Positions 36,272 through 45,587 are shown, counted from the first letter of the stretch. The stretch: 64,000 nucleotides of DNA from Streptomyces sp. NBC_01481 (GCF_026339995.1 NZ_JAPEPT010000004.1:806001-870000), one strand, 5' to 3'. Numbers and translations: made by a program. The notes: generated by a model from the sequence alone, not told the origin.

Positions 36272-37987
36272 CTAGCAAAGCCGGCAAGGACGGGCTGCCG
36301 CGGCGAGGGCGGCTCGGTCCTCCTGCTGCTGCACAGTCACGGGCTGTTGTGCCATGGGCTGCGATACCGCGGGCTGCGGCGCCGTCTCTGGCCGCGCGGG
36401 CACGGCACCGGACAGTTCCTGGCGCGGGACCCGGATGGTGGTGATCGCGATGAGCAGGCCGAGCAGCCCGATCCCCGCGGCGACCAGGAACGCACGGGAA
36501 AAGCCGACCGTCAGCGCGTGGTCGTAGATGGACGCAGGCGGGGGCGTGCCCGGCTTCGGCAGCGGCCGGCCCGCCTGCGCGACCTGAGTCCTGACGCTGT
36601 CCGCAGTGGTCGTCCAGGCGACGGTGCCGAGCAGAGCGAGCCCGATTGCGCCGCCGACCTGCTGAGCGGCGTTGAGCAAGCTGGAGGCGACACCGGAGTC
36701 CTGCTCGGCCACGTCGTGCAGGGCGACCAGGGCCAGCGGGACGAACACCAGGCCGAGCCCGAACGAGCTGACGAGCATCGGGCCGAGCAGCTGGCCGGCG
36801 TAGCCGGCGTGCTCGGTCAGCATGGAGAACCAGAACATCCCGCCCGCGACCGCGGCGGTGCCGGCCACGATCAGCGGCCGTGAGCCGAACCGCGGCACCA
36901 GCTGCGAGGCCAGCGCGGAGGCGATCACGACCCCGATGGCGAACGCCAGGTAAGCGATGCCCGTCCGGATCGCGCTGTAGCCGAGGACGTTCTGTATGAA
37001 GAGGGTGAGGAAGAAGAACAAGCCGAAGAGCCCTGTGGAGACGCACAGCATGATCAGGTAGGCACCCGACCTGTTGCGGTCGGCGAGTACCCGCATCGGA
37101 AGCAGCGGGTGCGAGCTACGCCTCTCGACCAGCACGAACGATACGAGAAGCACCACGGACGCGGCCAGCGACGCCACCACCTGCGCATCACCCCAGTGCG
37201 ATACCCCGTCGGGCCCCGTGGCGGCCTTGGACAGGCCGTAGACCAGCAGCGCGACGCCGCCGGTGCCGGTGATCGCGCCGGCCACGTCGATGCGGCCCGG
37301 CCGGCGGGGCGATTCGGTCAGCATGCGCGGCGCCGCGGCCGCCACCAGGATCCCGATCGGGACATTGACGAACATCACCCACCGCCACGACGCGTAGGTC
37401 GTCAGTATGCCGCCCAGCAGCAGGCCCACCGCGCTGCCGGCGCCGGCCATCGCCGCGTAGACGCCGAACGCCCTGTTGCGTGCCCCGCCTTCGGGGAAGT
37501 TGGTGGTGATCAGCGCCAGCGCGGTCGGCGCGATCACCGCGCCGCCGACTCCCTGTACCGCCCTCGCGGTGAGCAGCCACGACTGGCTGGTGGCGAACCC
37601 GCCGAGCAGCGACGCTGCGGAGAACAGGAGCAGGCCGAAGACGAACATCCGCCGCCGGCCGAGGATGTCGCCGGCGCGGCCGCCGAGCAGGAGCAGGCCG
37701 CCGAAGGTGACCGCGTAGGCGTTCACCACCCACTCCAGGCCGCTGCCGGAGAAGCCGAGCGCCTGCTGGATGTCCGGGAGGGCAACGTTCACGATGGTCG
37801 CGTCGAGCACGACCATGAGCTGGGCGGTGGCGATGACCAGCAGAGCCAGGCCGAGGCGGTGGTCCCGGCCGCCGGCCGGGGCGGAGGGTGAGGCCGCACG
37901 CCCAGACTCGGATCGCTCCGACCGGGTGGTGGGCGCGTAGTCGGGTGGGTCGGAGGCGCTGCCCGCGCCGGAGGCTGGCGAGGTCAC
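36272..37987 (-). CDS. MFS multidrug exporter, DHA2 (14-TM) family
   Basis: 571 residues. After a 45-residue hydrophilic start come 14 probable transmembrane helices. Motifs are LALLVIATAQLMVVLDATIV (TM1 with the LD-x-T-I-V-N-V-A-L-P signature), GGLLLLGGRAGDILGRRRMF (motif A) and TARAVQGVGGAVIAPTALAL (motif C). These are proton-driven drug/H+ antiporters of the EmrB/QacA type in the plasma membrane. It is divergent from the LuxR/MalT regulator at 38191 across about 200 bp, so that regulator is a candidate controller. The C-terminal tail is Gln/Pro/Ala rich. Confidence 0.92.
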   Translation of the reverse strand: MTSPASGAGSASDPPDYAPTTRSERSESGRAASPSAPAGGRDHRLGLALLVIATAQLMVVLDATIVNVALPDIQQALGFSGSGLEWVVNAYAVTFGGLLLLGGRAGDILGRRRMFVFGLLLFSAASLLGGFATSQSWLLTARAVQGVGGAVIAPTALALITTNFPEGGARNRAFGVYAAMAGAGSAVGLLLGGILTTYASWRWVMFVNVPIGILVAAAAPRMLTESPRRPGRIDVAGAITGTGGVALLVYGLSKAATGPDGVSHWGDAQVVASLAASVVLLVSFVLVERRSSHPLLPMRVLADRNRSGAYLIMLCVSTGLFGLFFFLTLFIQNVLGYSAIRTGIAYLAFAIGVVIASALASQLVPRFGSRPLIVAGTAAVAGGMFWFSMLTEHAGYAGQLLGPMLVSSFGLGLVFVPLALVALHDVAEQDSGVASSLLNAAQQVGGAIGLALLGTVAWTTTADSVRTQVAQAGRPLPKPGTPPPASIYDHALTVGFSRAFLVAAGIGLLGLLIAITTIRVPRQELSGAVPARPETAPQPAVSQPMAQQPVTVQQQEDRAALAAAARPCRLC

Positions 37988-38190
37988 GGTATCTCCCCTG
38001 GATCTCGGAGCACGTCCCTGGCGGCCGTGCGAGCGTTCGCTACGGGCCCAGGCTTGCCGCCAGGCGGGTGAGATGCCGTCACCCGATCCCGGTGATTGCG
38101 AGGCTGCGGCTGATCCGGGGTTCGCGCGCAGTCGTCATCAGGTGCGCGCTAGCCTGGTACCGACGGGAAGGTGCCGGGGCTGGGTGACCG

Positions 38191-40899
38191 GTGCCAGGGT
38201 GTCGGGCGTGGATAGAAGGCGGGCCTTTAACGGTGCCTCCAGCAGCTCCCCGGCTGATCGACCGGGATGATCTCGTCGCTGCCCTGGATCGCGCGGCGGC
38301 GGGCAAGGTGACGGTCATCTCGGCTCCGGCCGGCAGCGGGAAGACATCTCTGCTGCGCGCCTGGGCCGACCGGCCGGGTCAGCCACGTCGGCTCGCCCTC
38401 GTGCAGGTGCCGCGCGGCCAGCAAGACGCCCAGCAGTTTTGGCTGGCCCTGCTCGGTGCGGTTCGTTACGCCGTCGGCGCGGACGGCGGTGCGGACAGCG
38501 GCGAGGCACGGCCGGCAGCGACACCCGACTTCGACGCGTCGGCGATGGTCGACCGGGTGTTGTCGGAGCTGGCCGACGCCCACGGCGGCGTCACGCTGGT
38601 CATCGATGATCTCCACGAGCTGCTGTCGCCAGAGGCCCCCACTGAGCTCACCCGGCTGCTGACCAGCCTTCCCCCGCAGGCACACGCGATACTGACCATG
38701 CGTCACGATGTCCGGCTGCGGCTGCACCGGCTGCGCCTGACGGGCGAGCTCGCCGAGATCCGCGCGGCGGACCTGCGTTTCTCCGAGCGCGAAGCCCGCG
38801 AACTGCTCGACGCCTCGGGCATCGCGCTCTCCGACTCCGGAGCGGCGCTGCTGCACCGGCGGACCGAAGGGTGGGCCGCGGGCCTGCGGCTGGCGGCGCT
38901 TTCCCTGGTCGGTCATCCCGACCCCGAGCGGTTCGTCGCGGAGTTCTCCGGCAGCGACCGCACGATCGCCGAGTACCTGATCGCCGAGATGCTCGAACGC
39001 CAGCCCCCCGACGTCCAGGATCTGCTGCTGCGCACCTCCCTGCTGGATCGGGTCAACGGCGAGCTGGCCGACCTGCTGACCGGCCGCCCGAGTTCGGAAC
39101 AGGTCCTGCTGAGTCTCGAAGACGCGAACGCGTTCGTCGAATCGCTCAACCCCGAGCGCACCTGGTTCCGCTACCACCACCTGTTCGCGGATCTCCTGCG
39201 GCTGGAGTTGCGCCGGACGCTGCCCGAAGAAGTACCCGCGCTGCACCGGCGGGCCGCCGGATGGTTCACCTTGCAGGGCCAGGTGGCCGAGGCCGTCCGG
39301 CACACCCAGGCGGCCGGCGCCTGGGCTGACGCGGCCCTGCTCCTGGCGGACCATGCGTTCAGCCTGACGCTCGACGGGCAGGCGCAGACCATGCAGGCGC
39401 TGGTGCGGGCCTTCCCGCCGGGCGAGGACCGCCCCGAGCTGGCCCTCGTGCGCGCGATGGGTGACCTGGTCCAGGGGCGCCTGGACGAGGCGGCCGCGCA
39501 TCTGGCGGTCGCCGAGACGTACGCCGCGACGACGACGTCGGAGCGCCGGCGCCGCCTCGGGGTGGCGATCGCGTCCCTGCAGCTGTCACTGGCCAGACGG
39601 CGAGGTCACCTGGCCGGCGTCGTCGAGAACGTCAGGTTCCTCGACTCCCCGGTATCAGGGCAGTCCGACGAGGACATTGCCTTGGACAGCGACCTGCGCG
39701 CGGTGGCGCTGATGAATCTGGGGACGGCCGAGGCGTGGTCGCTGGGGTTGCCAGACGCCGTACGCCACCTCCGGGAGGGCGCCGTGCTGGCCCGGGAGAT
39801 CGGCCGGCCGTACCTGGAAGTCGGCTGCCTCGCGCAGCTCAGTTTCGCGTATATCTTCCATAGTGCTGATATGCCGAAGATCGATGCGTTCGCCACGACC
39901 CAGCGACGGTGCCGCGAGGCGATAGAGCTCGCCGAACGGTACGGCTGGGGCACGGAACCGGTGATCGCACCCGCGCTGATGACGCTCGCCGGCACGATGG
40001 TGTGGCTGGGTGAGTTCGACGAGGGCGAGCGGTGGTTGCGGCGCACCGAACGGGCTCTGCGAACAGACACCGGGCCCGACATCAGGCTGCTGCTGCACCA
40101 GACGGCCGCGATGCTGCACGCCGGTCGCGGCCGCCGCCGCGAGGCGCTCGAGGAGTTCGGCGCGGCCGAACACCTGGTATCGCGCTTGGAGGGATCGTGG
40201 GCGCTGGCGAGCCAGATGACCGGCTGGCTGCTCGCCACGCAAGCCCGCCTCGGGCTGCCCGGCGAAGCCCGCTCCGCCCTCGCGGCGCTCGATGACGAGC
40301 GGGCCGGCTCCGGTGAGATCCATAACGCCCGCGCGGCGATCTGCCTCACGCAAGGCGATCCGGCAGGAGCCCTGGATGCGTTGCACGATGTTCTCGGCGG
40401 CACGGCACCGGTCCTCGGTTACGTCACGGTCCTCGAGGCGCACCTGCTCGCCGGGCTCGCCCATCGTGAACTCGGTGACCAGCACGCGGCGAACCAGGCC
40501 GCGGAACAGGCGCTGGCCATGGCGGAGTCCGACCGGCTGGTCCTGCCGTTCGCGATGACCGGCTCAGCAGACCTGCTCGAGGCGCTGCCCCGGCACCAGA
40601 CCGCGCACGCCGCGCTGCTCGCCGACATCCTCGACGTCCTCCACGGCTCATCCCCGGCAGCCGAAGAACACTCCGCGCAGCCGCCGGCGGAGGAGCTCAG
40701 CCCGACCGAACTCAGGGTGCTGCGTTTTCTGCCGACCAACCTGTCCCGGCCCGAGATCGCCAGCGAACTCTCCGTCTCGCCGAACACCGTCAGCACGCAC
40801 CTGCGCAGCATCTACACCAAGCTCCAGGTCCGTGACCGGTCCTCGGCCGTGAAACGCGCCAGAGAACTGCGGCTGCTGGCCGGCCGCCGCACGCGCTAG
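38191..40899 (+). CDS. LuxR-family MalT-type ATP-dependent regulator
   Basis: 902 residues from GTG 38191; an alternative GTG at 38233 also fits. The N-terminal STAND ATPase has LIDRDDLVAALDRAAAGKVT, Walker A SAPAGSGKTSLLRAWADR and Walker B VTLVIDDLHELL. The ARM region has RYHHLFADLLRLELRRTLPE. A long TPR-like helical domain (about 400-820) follows, then a LuxR HTH at the C-terminus (LSPTELRVLRFLPTNLSRPE, NTVSTHLRSIYTKLQVRDRS). MalT-type proteins bind a small ligand plus ATP and activate promoters. A decayed paralogue lies at 51.2-51.9 kb. The divergent exporter may be its target. Confidence 0.92.
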   Translation: MPGCRAWIEGGPLTVPPAAPRLIDRDDLVAALDRAAAGKVTVISAPAGSGKTSLLRAWADRPGQPRRLALVQVPRGQQDAQQFWLALLGAVRYAVGADGGADSGEARPAATPDFDASAMVDRVLSELADAHGGVTLVIDDLHELLSPEAPTELTRLLTSLPPQAHAILTMRHDVRLRLHRLRLTGELAEIRAADLRFSEREARELLDASGIALSDSGAALLHRRTEGWAAGLRLAALSLVGHPDPERFVAEFSGSDRTIAEYLIAEMLERQPPDVQDLLLRTSLLDRVNGELADLLTGRPSSEQVLLSLEDANAFVESLNPERTWFRYHHLFADLLRLELRRTLPEEVPALHRRAAGWFTLQGQVAEAVRHTQAAGAWADAALLLADHAFSLTLDGQAQTMQALVRAFPPGEDRPELALVRAMGDLVQGRLDEAAAHLAVAETYAATTTSERRRRLGVAIASLQLSLARRRGHLAGVVENVRFLDSPVSGQSDEDIALDSDLRAVALMNLGTAEAWSLGLPDAVRHLREGAVLAREIGRPYLEVGCLAQLSFAYIFHSADMPKIDAFATTQRRCREAIELAERYGWGTEPVIAPALMTLAGTMVWLGEFDEGERWLRRTERALRTDTGPDIRLLLHQTAAMLHAGRGRRREALEEFGAAEHLVSRLEGSWALASQMTGWLLATQARLGLPGEARSALAALDDERAGSGEIHNARAAICLTQGDPAGALDALHDVLGGTAPVLGYVTVLEAHLLAGLAHRELGDQHAANQAAEQALAMAESDRLVLPFAMTGSADLLEALPRHQTAHAALLADILDVLHGSSPAAEEHSAQPPAEELSPTELRVLRFLPTNLSRPEIASELSVSPNTVSTHLRSIYTKLQVRDRSSAVKRARELRLLAGRRTR

Positions 40900-40920
40900 C
40901 CCGGCCGCCACCGGATCCCG

Positions 40921-41226
40921 GTGATGCGGGGTCACCTGCCCGCGCTCGACCATGGCGCCATGGACTCGGCACCCGCCCCGTACATCATCCGGATCGACGG
41001 GCATCTCGGCGCCACCATGCTGTCGGCGTTTCCGGCGCTGGTGCCGCAGCGTCGCGGCCCGCACACCCTGCTCACCGGCCTGCTGGACCGGTCGGCGCTG
41101 TACGGCGTGCTGGCCGAGATCGAGGCGCTCGGCCTGGACCTGCTGGAGATCCAAAAGCTCACCCCGGACCGCCCGGACCGCCCGGACCGCAAATCGCCGG
41201 CACCAGGTGACCGCCGCTCACCTTGA
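40921..41226 (+). CDS. small hypothetical protein after the LuxR regulator
   Basis: 101 residues from GTG 40921, or about 88 from ATG 40960 (MDSAPAPYIIRIDGHLGATM). The strand-helix pattern YIIRIDGHLGATMLSAFPAL, TLLTGLLDRSALYGVLAEIE, LGLDLLEIQKL resembles short actinobacterial proteins that often follow large regulators, with no known role. It probably shares the LuxR transcript, starting 21 nt after its stop. Confidence 0.55.
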   Translation: MMRGHLPALDHGAMDSAPAPYIIRIDGHLGATMLSAFPALVPQRRGPHTLLTGLLDRSALYGVLAEIEALGLDLLEIQKLTPDRPDRPDRKSPAPGDRRSP

Positions 41227-41315
41227 CGGCCACTACCTTCGGGCGCACTCGATCAGCCAGTTGGCTGCTGGCACATCCCAGTGCGGGGCGCGATCTGCAT
41301 CACGGAGGACCAGCC

Positions 41316-41428
41316 GTGAGCACGACTGCCACCCCTGACCGCTTCGCCACGCTGCCAGATGAGCATGCGCTGGCGTCGACTGTTGCGGCGCTGGAGGAAC
41401 ACGGATTCAGTGTCCACGATCGAGTGGA
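41316..41428 (+). pseudogene. LUD-domain-like gene, N-terminus only
   Basis: GTG 41316 behind GGAGG opens a frame beginning TATPDRFATLPDEHALASTV, AALEEHGFSV. It resembles the start of LUD-domain (lactate utilisation-type) proteins. After about 38 codons it runs into the inverted repeat at 41429 and the similarity stops. Confidence 0.4.
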
Positions 41429-41908
41429 TCGAACGCCGAAGTGCGCGGGTTCGCTGAATCTTGGAGGCCCAGGTAGGCGAACTCGCACGTGGATGCGACC
41501 TGGCCAACCGGCCCTGTACAGGTTCGGGCGGTTCGGCGGTGGTCGAAGCTTGACCTTCGAGTCGACTTAACGTCAGCGGTCTGACGACACGTGGACGCGT
41601 GGCGGGACGCCCCGGTCGCCTGCACGCTCGGCGCCCTGGCCGAGTAGCGCGAGGAGATCGACGACGGGCTGCGGCTGTCCTCCCACCGGACGCCGAGCGC
41701 GCCAGGCAGCTCGTGGTGCTCGCCGCGGCCGAACAGGGCTGCTGCGCGTTCCTTCGACCTCACCCCGTACCTGGCCCCCGATGCCCTCAGCTGAGCGTGA
41801 TCGCGCCCGAGAGCACCGCCGGGATGGTGGCTGATTTGTTTGGAGTCCCCCCATTCTGATCTCTCGTCACGGACGGATTACCACGGCCTTCGCATACGTG
41901 CCTCGCCA
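41429..41908 (+). repeat. 480-bp inverted repeat, left copy
   Basis: Its reverse complement recurs at 56954-57432 with about 15 differences by eye. It contains a broken small reading frame (VDAWRDAPVACTLGALAE, stop, then LVVLAAAEQGCCAFLR and LSVIAPESTAGMVADLFGV). The same internal TAG stop (CCGAGTAGCGCGAG) is in both copies, so the segment was already decayed when copied. It truncates a LUD-like gene on its left. Confidence 0.85.
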
Positions 41909-41999
41909 TCGCGACCCCAGCGTTCGCGCCCACGTGGTGGACGGTCGCCGCGGAGCGCGTCGGCTCCTCCCGCGCGGACGCGCAGAACCGGCCGGGCGG

Positions 42000-42371
42000 T
42001 CAGGATGGTTGGGGGGCCTCGGTGACGAGGGTGTAGAGCTCGACGACGACGGCGTCCTTGCAGTGGGCGATGTCCATTCCGCTCACGACGGGCGGTTGGC
42101 CCGAAGGGCCGTACCGGAAGGCGAGGTGACCGAGGTCGTCGTTGACCGAGACGGGGCCATGCGGCTGAAAGACCCAGTCCGGGGTCTGCTCCCGCAGCTC
42201 CGCGGCGCGGTGCGCGAGAGCCTCGCGCCCGCGGACGATGCGGTCGGGCTCGTGCCAGACGACGTCCTCGGCGTAGGTCTCCGCGATGGCCGCTGCGCGG
42301 CGTTCGGGGTCGGGTTCGTTGAAGACGTCGAGGAGGTTGCGGCGCATCAGGTCGGCGACGGTGTTGCCCAT
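42000..42371 (-). CDS. SnoaL-like (NTF2 fold) protein
   Basis: 123 residues from ATG 42371: RRNLLDVFNEPDPERRAAAI, AETYAEDVVWHEPDRIVRGR, LAFRYGPSGQPPVVSGMDIA. This cone-shaped fold binds small polar or aromatic ligands, sometimes with catalytic activity. It is the last gene of the leftward YceI - FMN reductase - aldo/keto reductase - SnoaL series (38 nt after the preceding stop). Confidence 0.8.
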   Translation of the reverse strand: MGNTVADLMRRNLLDVFNEPDPERRAAAIAETYAEDVVWHEPDRIVRGREALAHRAAELREQTPDWVFQPHGPVSVNDDLGHLAFRYGPSGQPPVVSGMDIAHCKDAVVVELYTLVTEAPQPS

Positions 42372-42409
42372 GAGGGTCCTCCGGGTCGTGGCGTTGCTGG
42401 GGTCGCTGT

Positions 42410-43318
42410 TCAGGCAGGGCGGTTCGGGGGCGGGAACTCCCGGGCCAGCTCATTGCGTGACGTCTCGTCGAGCCGTACCGACGCGATGGTGAGGTTCTCG
42501 GCCAGGTGCGTGCGGGTGCGGGTGCCGGGGATGAGCAGGATGTTGGGTGCGAGGTCGAGCAGCCAGGCGAGGGCGAGCTGCGCCGGGGTGGCCCGCAGCC
42601 GCTTGCCGAGGTCGGCGAGGACGGGGCTGGAGAGGATCCGGTTCCGGATGCCGCGCGGCCACCCGAGGGGGCAGAAGGGCACGAACGCAATCCCTCTGCT
42701 CGTGCACTCCTGGAGTACGTCGAGGGAGCGCTGGTCCGCGAGGTTGAACAGGTTCTGGACGCAAGAGATCTGCGTCTGCTCGGCGGCCCGCAGCAGGTGT
42801 TCCCGCGAGATGTTGCTGAGGCCGATCCCGTCGATCAGGCCCTGGTCGCGGGCCCGGGCGAGCTCCGCCAGCTGGGCGTCGAAGCGCTTGCCCGGCGCGG
42901 TCGTTGCGTCGACGATGCGGAGGTTCACCGCGGCCAGCCGGTCGACGCCGAGCGTGGTGAGGTTCTCCTCGATGCCCTCGCGCAGCTGGAGCGGTTCGTC
43001 GTAGGGCAGGACGGCGCCGTTCTCGTTGCGCCGGGCGGCGACCTTGCTGACGATGGCCAGGTCATCCGGGTAGGGGTGCAGCGCCTCGCGGATCAGTTCG
43101 TTGACGACGCCGGGGCCGTAGTACTGCGCGGTGTCGATGTGGTTGACGCCCCCGGCGACCGCGGCGCGCAGCACGCGCAGTGCCTCGTCGCGGTCGCGGG
43201 GCGGGCCGAAGACGTTGTCGCCGGCCAGTTGCATCGCGCCGTATCCGATCCGGCGCACCTGCCAGGAGCCGAGTGCGTACGTGCCTGCGGACGCGAGGGG
43301 AGGGTTCTGCTCGGGCAT
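42410..43318 (-). CDS. aldo/keto reductase
   Basis: 302 residues from ATG 43318. TIM-barrel NADPH-dependent oxidoreductase: RRIGYGAMQLAGDNVFGPPR, GVNHIDTAQYYGPGVVNELI (catalytic Asp and Tyr), DLAIVSKVAARRNENG (Lys), VDRLAAVNLRIVD, IGLSNISREHLLRAAEQTQI and the cofactor end LLIPGTRTRTHLAENL. The usual catalytic His is Asn in VNLR, as in the subfamily sharing that motif. It probably reduces aldehydes or quinones. Only 15 nt separate it from the upstream FMN reductase, so it is cotranscribed. Confidence 0.9.
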   Translation of the reverse strand: MPEQNPPLASAGTYALGSWQVRRIGYGAMQLAGDNVFGPPRDRDEALRVLRAAVAGGVNHIDTAQYYGPGVVNELIREALHPYPDDLAIVSKVAARRNENGAVLPYDEPLQLREGIEENLTTLGVDRLAAVNLRIVDATTAPGKRFDAQLAELARARDQGLIDGIGLSNISREHLLRAAEQTQISCVQNLFNLADQRSLDVLQECTSRGIAFVPFCPLGWPRGIRNRILSSPVLADLGKRLRATPAQLALAWLLDLAPNILLIPGTRTRTHLAENLTIASVRLDETSRNELAREFPPPNRPA

Positions 43319-43333
43319 GGTGTCTCCAGCCGC

Positions 43334-43897
43334 TCAGTCGCGCAGCGTCTTCATCGCCGTGGACCACGCCTCTAGCTCGTCGAAGAGCTTGGTGACCGCG
43401 GCGTCGTGGTGCTCGACCGGCTTGAAGAGCGAGAGGTTCTCGAAGTCGGTGAACAGCGAGAAGGCCAGCTGCTGGTTGACGTGGGCGAGCTGGACCGCGC
43501 TGGCGATGGTGCGCAGGTGCTCGGCGGCCCGGATGCCGCCGACGGTGCCGTAGGAGACGAAGGCGGCGGCCTTGTTGTTCCACTCGGCGTAGGCGAAGTC
43601 GATTGCGTTCTTCAGCACGCCGGGGATGGAGTGGTTGTACTCCGGGGTGACGAAGACGTAGCCGTCGAACTCGGCGACCTTGGCGCCCCAGACCTTGGTG
43701 TGCTCGCCCTGGTACCGGCCCATGGACGGCGGCAGCGGCTCGTCCATGAAGGGCAGCGGCCAGTCGGCGAGGTCGACCAGCTCGTACTCGGCGGCGGTCC
43801 GGGCGCCCGCGCGGTCGATGACCCAGTCGGCGACCGCCTTGCCGTTGCGGCCGGGGCGGGTGCTGCCGAGAATCACGGCGATCTTGAGAGTGCTCAT
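43334..43897 (-). CDS. NAD(P)H-dependent FMN reductase (left copy)
   Basis: 187 residues from ATG 43897, preceded by AAGGAG. Flavodoxin-like: AVILGSTRPGRNGKAVADWV (FMN phosphate loop), FDGYVFVTPEYNHSIPGVLK (flavin-contact P-E-Y-N-H-S-I-P), AAAFVSYGTVGGIRAAEHLR. It transfers hydride from NAD(P)H to flavin or quinone substrates. It sits second in the YceI operon. A paralogue in the same gene order but opposite orientation is at 53743-54324. Confidence 0.9.
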   Translation of the reverse strand: MSTLKIAVILGSTRPGRNGKAVADWVIDRAGARTAAEYELVDLADWPLPFMDEPLPPSMGRYQGEHTKVWGAKVAEFDGYVFVTPEYNHSIPGVLKNAIDFAYAEWNNKAAAFVSYGTVGGIRAAEHLRTIASAVQLAHVNQQLAFSLFTDFENLSLFKPVEHHDAAVTKLFDELEAWSTAMKTLRD

Positions 43898-43924
43898 GAC
43901 GTTCACTCCTTCCGCGGCCCGGCC

Positions 43925-44452
43925 CTAGGCGGGGCTGCCGTCGGTGCGGCGGGCGCGGACGGTCGCGGTCAGCCGCAGGCGCCGTCCGGCCACACCCTTG
44001 AGCTTGGTGACACCGTGGGCGTAGCGGTCGACGGTCGCGGTGGCCTCTACGGCGATCTCGTCGCCGTCGGCCTCGGCCCTCGCCACGGTGAACGTGACAG
44101 GTGCGCGGACACCATGTGCGGTCAGCAGCCCCGGCAGCGCCCAGGCGCCGGCCTCGTCCAGCTCGGCCCCGGTCGATGTGAACGTGATGTCGGGGTAGTC
44201 GGCGGTGTCCAGCAGCGCCTTGGACAGGACCTGGCGGTCCCGGTTCTTGTTGCCGGTGTCGAAGCTGGCCGCGTCGGCGACGGCGTCCACCCGGCTGCCG
44301 GTGAGCGGCTCGGCGAGGGAGACCGTGCCGCCGCGCAGCCGGAAGCTGCCGCGCACGGTACCGAGCCCGAACATGTGCTTGGTGGTGAAGGTGATCTCGG
44401 AGTGGGGGACGTCGATGGCGTACTGTCCCGGCGTTGGCGTTGCGGTGGTCAT
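43925..44452 (-). CDS. YceI-family lipocalin-like protein (left copy)
   Basis: 175 residues from ATG 44452 with a GAGGAGG site. GQYAIDVPHSEITFTTKHMF, GLGTVRGSFRLRGGTVSLAE, RDRQVLSKALLDTADYPDIT and VTKLKGVAGRRLRLTATVRA define YceI, which binds isoprenoid quinone-like lipids. No signal peptide is present, so it should be cytoplasmic. It heads the operon with FMN reductase, aldo/keto reductase and SnoaL, and two MarR-type operators lie just upstream. Confidence 0.92.
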   Translation of the reverse strand: MTTATPTPGQYAIDVPHSEITFTTKHMFGLGTVRGSFRLRGGTVSLAEPLTGSRVDAVADAASFDTGNKNRDRQVLSKALLDTADYPDITFTSTGAELDEAGAWALPGLLTAHGVRAPVTFTVARAEADGDEIAVEATATVDRYAHGVTKLKGVAGRRLRLTATVRARRTDGSPA

Positions 44453-44468
44453 GATGACCTCCTCATAA

Positions 44469-44482
44469 CTTGACCATTCAAG
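44469..44482. promoter_or_regulatory. MarR-type operator before YceI operon
   Basis: CTTGA-CCAT-TCAAG, a perfect 5-bp dyad with 4-bp spacer, 17 bp upstream of the YceI start. One of five related sites between 44.4 and 45.7 kb. Confidence 0.65.
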
Positions 44483-44502
44483 TCAAACTCTAACCCTGCC
44501 AG

Positions 44503-44516
44503 CTTGAACACTCAAA
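44503..44516. promoter_or_regulatory. MarR-type operator, second site before YceI operon
   Basis: CTTGA-ACAC-TCAAA, one mismatch from the dyad, 34 bp from the first site (about three helical turns). Confidence 0.5.
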
Positions 44517-44535
44517 TGAAGCTTAGGTCGGTTGT

Positions 44536-44955
44536 TCAGGCGAGGCCGAGCTGGGCGGCGATGACCGTGCCGGAGGGGTAGCAGTCGAAGCGCTTGATCT
44601 TGCCGTCGACCAGCTCGAACACGTCGCAGCAGGGGGCGTCCATGCGCTTGCCTGTGGGCGGGATGGTCCCGGCGGGCAGCTCCAACGGGCCGAGGTGGGT
44701 GCCCTGCAGCCTCAGCTGCACGATCACGACGTCGCCGGTGACGTAGAACCGCTCGAGCTCGCGGTGCATGTCGGGAAAGGCCTTGGCGTAGACCTCGACC
44801 GTCTTCCCGAGTTCGTCGGCGCCGCGGTAGGTGTACGGGATCGACATGTCGGTGAAGGTCCCGTCCTCGGTGAACGCCGCGACCCAGCCGGCGACATCCT
44901 GCTCCTCGGCGACCTGGTACGCGCTGCGGATGATCTTCTCATTGTCGAGCGACAT
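44536..44955 (-). CDS. SnoaL-like ester cyclase/isomerase-type protein
   Basis: 139 residues from ATG 44955: IIRSAYQVAEEQDVAGWVAA, FTEDGTFTDMSIPYTYRGAD, QGTHLGPLELPAGTIPPTGK, CDVFELVDGKIKRFDCYPSG. This is the polyketide-cyclase-like SnoaL family. The GPLELPAGTIPPTGK and CDVFELVDGKIKRF parts are typical of the ester-cyclase subgroup. It has its own operator (44996-45009) and lies between MarR and the YceI operon, all leftward. Confidence 0.85.
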   Translation of the reverse strand: MSLDNEKIIRSAYQVAEEQDVAGWVAAFTEDGTFTDMSIPYTYRGADELGKTVEVYAKAFPDMHRELERFYVTGDVVIVQLRLQGTHLGPLELPAGTIPPTGKRMDAPCCDVFELVDGKIKRFDCYPSGTVIAAQLGLA

Positions 44956-44995
44956 TTCAACTCTCCTCTCGCAATGGCGATGCTTTCTGCATTCA

Positions 44996-45009
44996 CTTTA
45001 ACATTCAAG
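44996..45009. promoter_or_regulatory. MarR-type operator before SnoaL gene
   Basis: CTTTA-ACAT-TCAAG, one mismatch from the dyad, 41 bp before the SnoaL start codon. Confidence 0.5.
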
Positions 45010-45069
45010 TCAATGTCGCGCGCAAGCCCTGCGATGGCATCGAAGTTCCAAGAAGGAGCTAGAAGGTCG

Positions 45070-45083
45070 CTTGACGTGTCAAG
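45070..45083. promoter_or_regulatory. MarR-type operator after marR stop
   Basis: CTTGA-CGTG-TCAAG, a perfect dyad directly after the MarR stop and 115 bp before the SnoaL start. It could act with the 44996 site on the SnoaL promoter. Confidence 0.6.
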
Positions 45084-45587
45084 TCAGCACGCGGGCGAGT
45101 CGATACGCTGCAGGATGCGCTCGGCATCCTGGCCGAGGCGGCGCAGGCGCTCGCCGGAGAGGTTGTCCACGACCAGGTGACGGACGTAGGCCACGTGCGC
45201 CGGAGCGGCGGACTCGAGCTTTCCCATGCCGACGGGCAGGAGGATGGCGTTGGTGAAGCGCCCGTCCGCCGGGTCCGGCTCGCGGCGGACGTAGCCGCGG
45301 CTCTCCAACCGCTTGACCATGTGCGAGAGCCGCGACAGCGACGTGCTGGTGTTCTCGGCGAGCACGCTCATGCGCAGGGTCCACTCGGGGGCCTCGGACA
45401 GCATGGCCAGGGTCATGTACTCGACCATGCTCAGGTCGGCGTCGCGCTGCAGCTGTGTGTCGATGGCCCACGGCAGGCGGGTCATCAGGCGTACCACCGA
45501 CAGCCAGGAGGTCAGCTCGCCGGGGGCGAGCCACAGGTCCGCATGCTCGTCTGCCGGCGCCTGGGGCGCCTCGTCCTGGGGGGTCAC
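45084..45587 (-). CDS. MarR-family regulator of the redox island
   Basis: 167 residues from GTG 45587. The winged-helix core is LSMVEYMTLAMLSEAPEWTL, RMSVLAENTSTSLSRLSHMV, KRLESRGYVRREPDPADGRF (wing D-x-R), inside a helical dimer frame. MarR proteins repress and are released by phenolics, electrophiles or oxidants. It is divergent from pirin; the 145-bp intergenic region holds one clear and one weaker copy of the CTTGA-N4-TCAAG motif. It probably represses itself, pirin, SnoaL and the YceI operon. No cysteine in the HTH suggests ligand rather than thiol sensing. Confidence 0.9.
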   Translation of the reverse strand: MTPQDEAPQAPADEHADLWLAPGELTSWLSVVRLMTRLPWAIDTQLQRDADLSMVEYMTLAMLSEAPEWTLRMSVLAENTSTSLSRLSHMVKRLESRGYVRREPDPADGRFTNAILLPVGMGKLESAAPAHVAYVRHLVVDNLSGERLRRLGQDAERILQRIDSPAC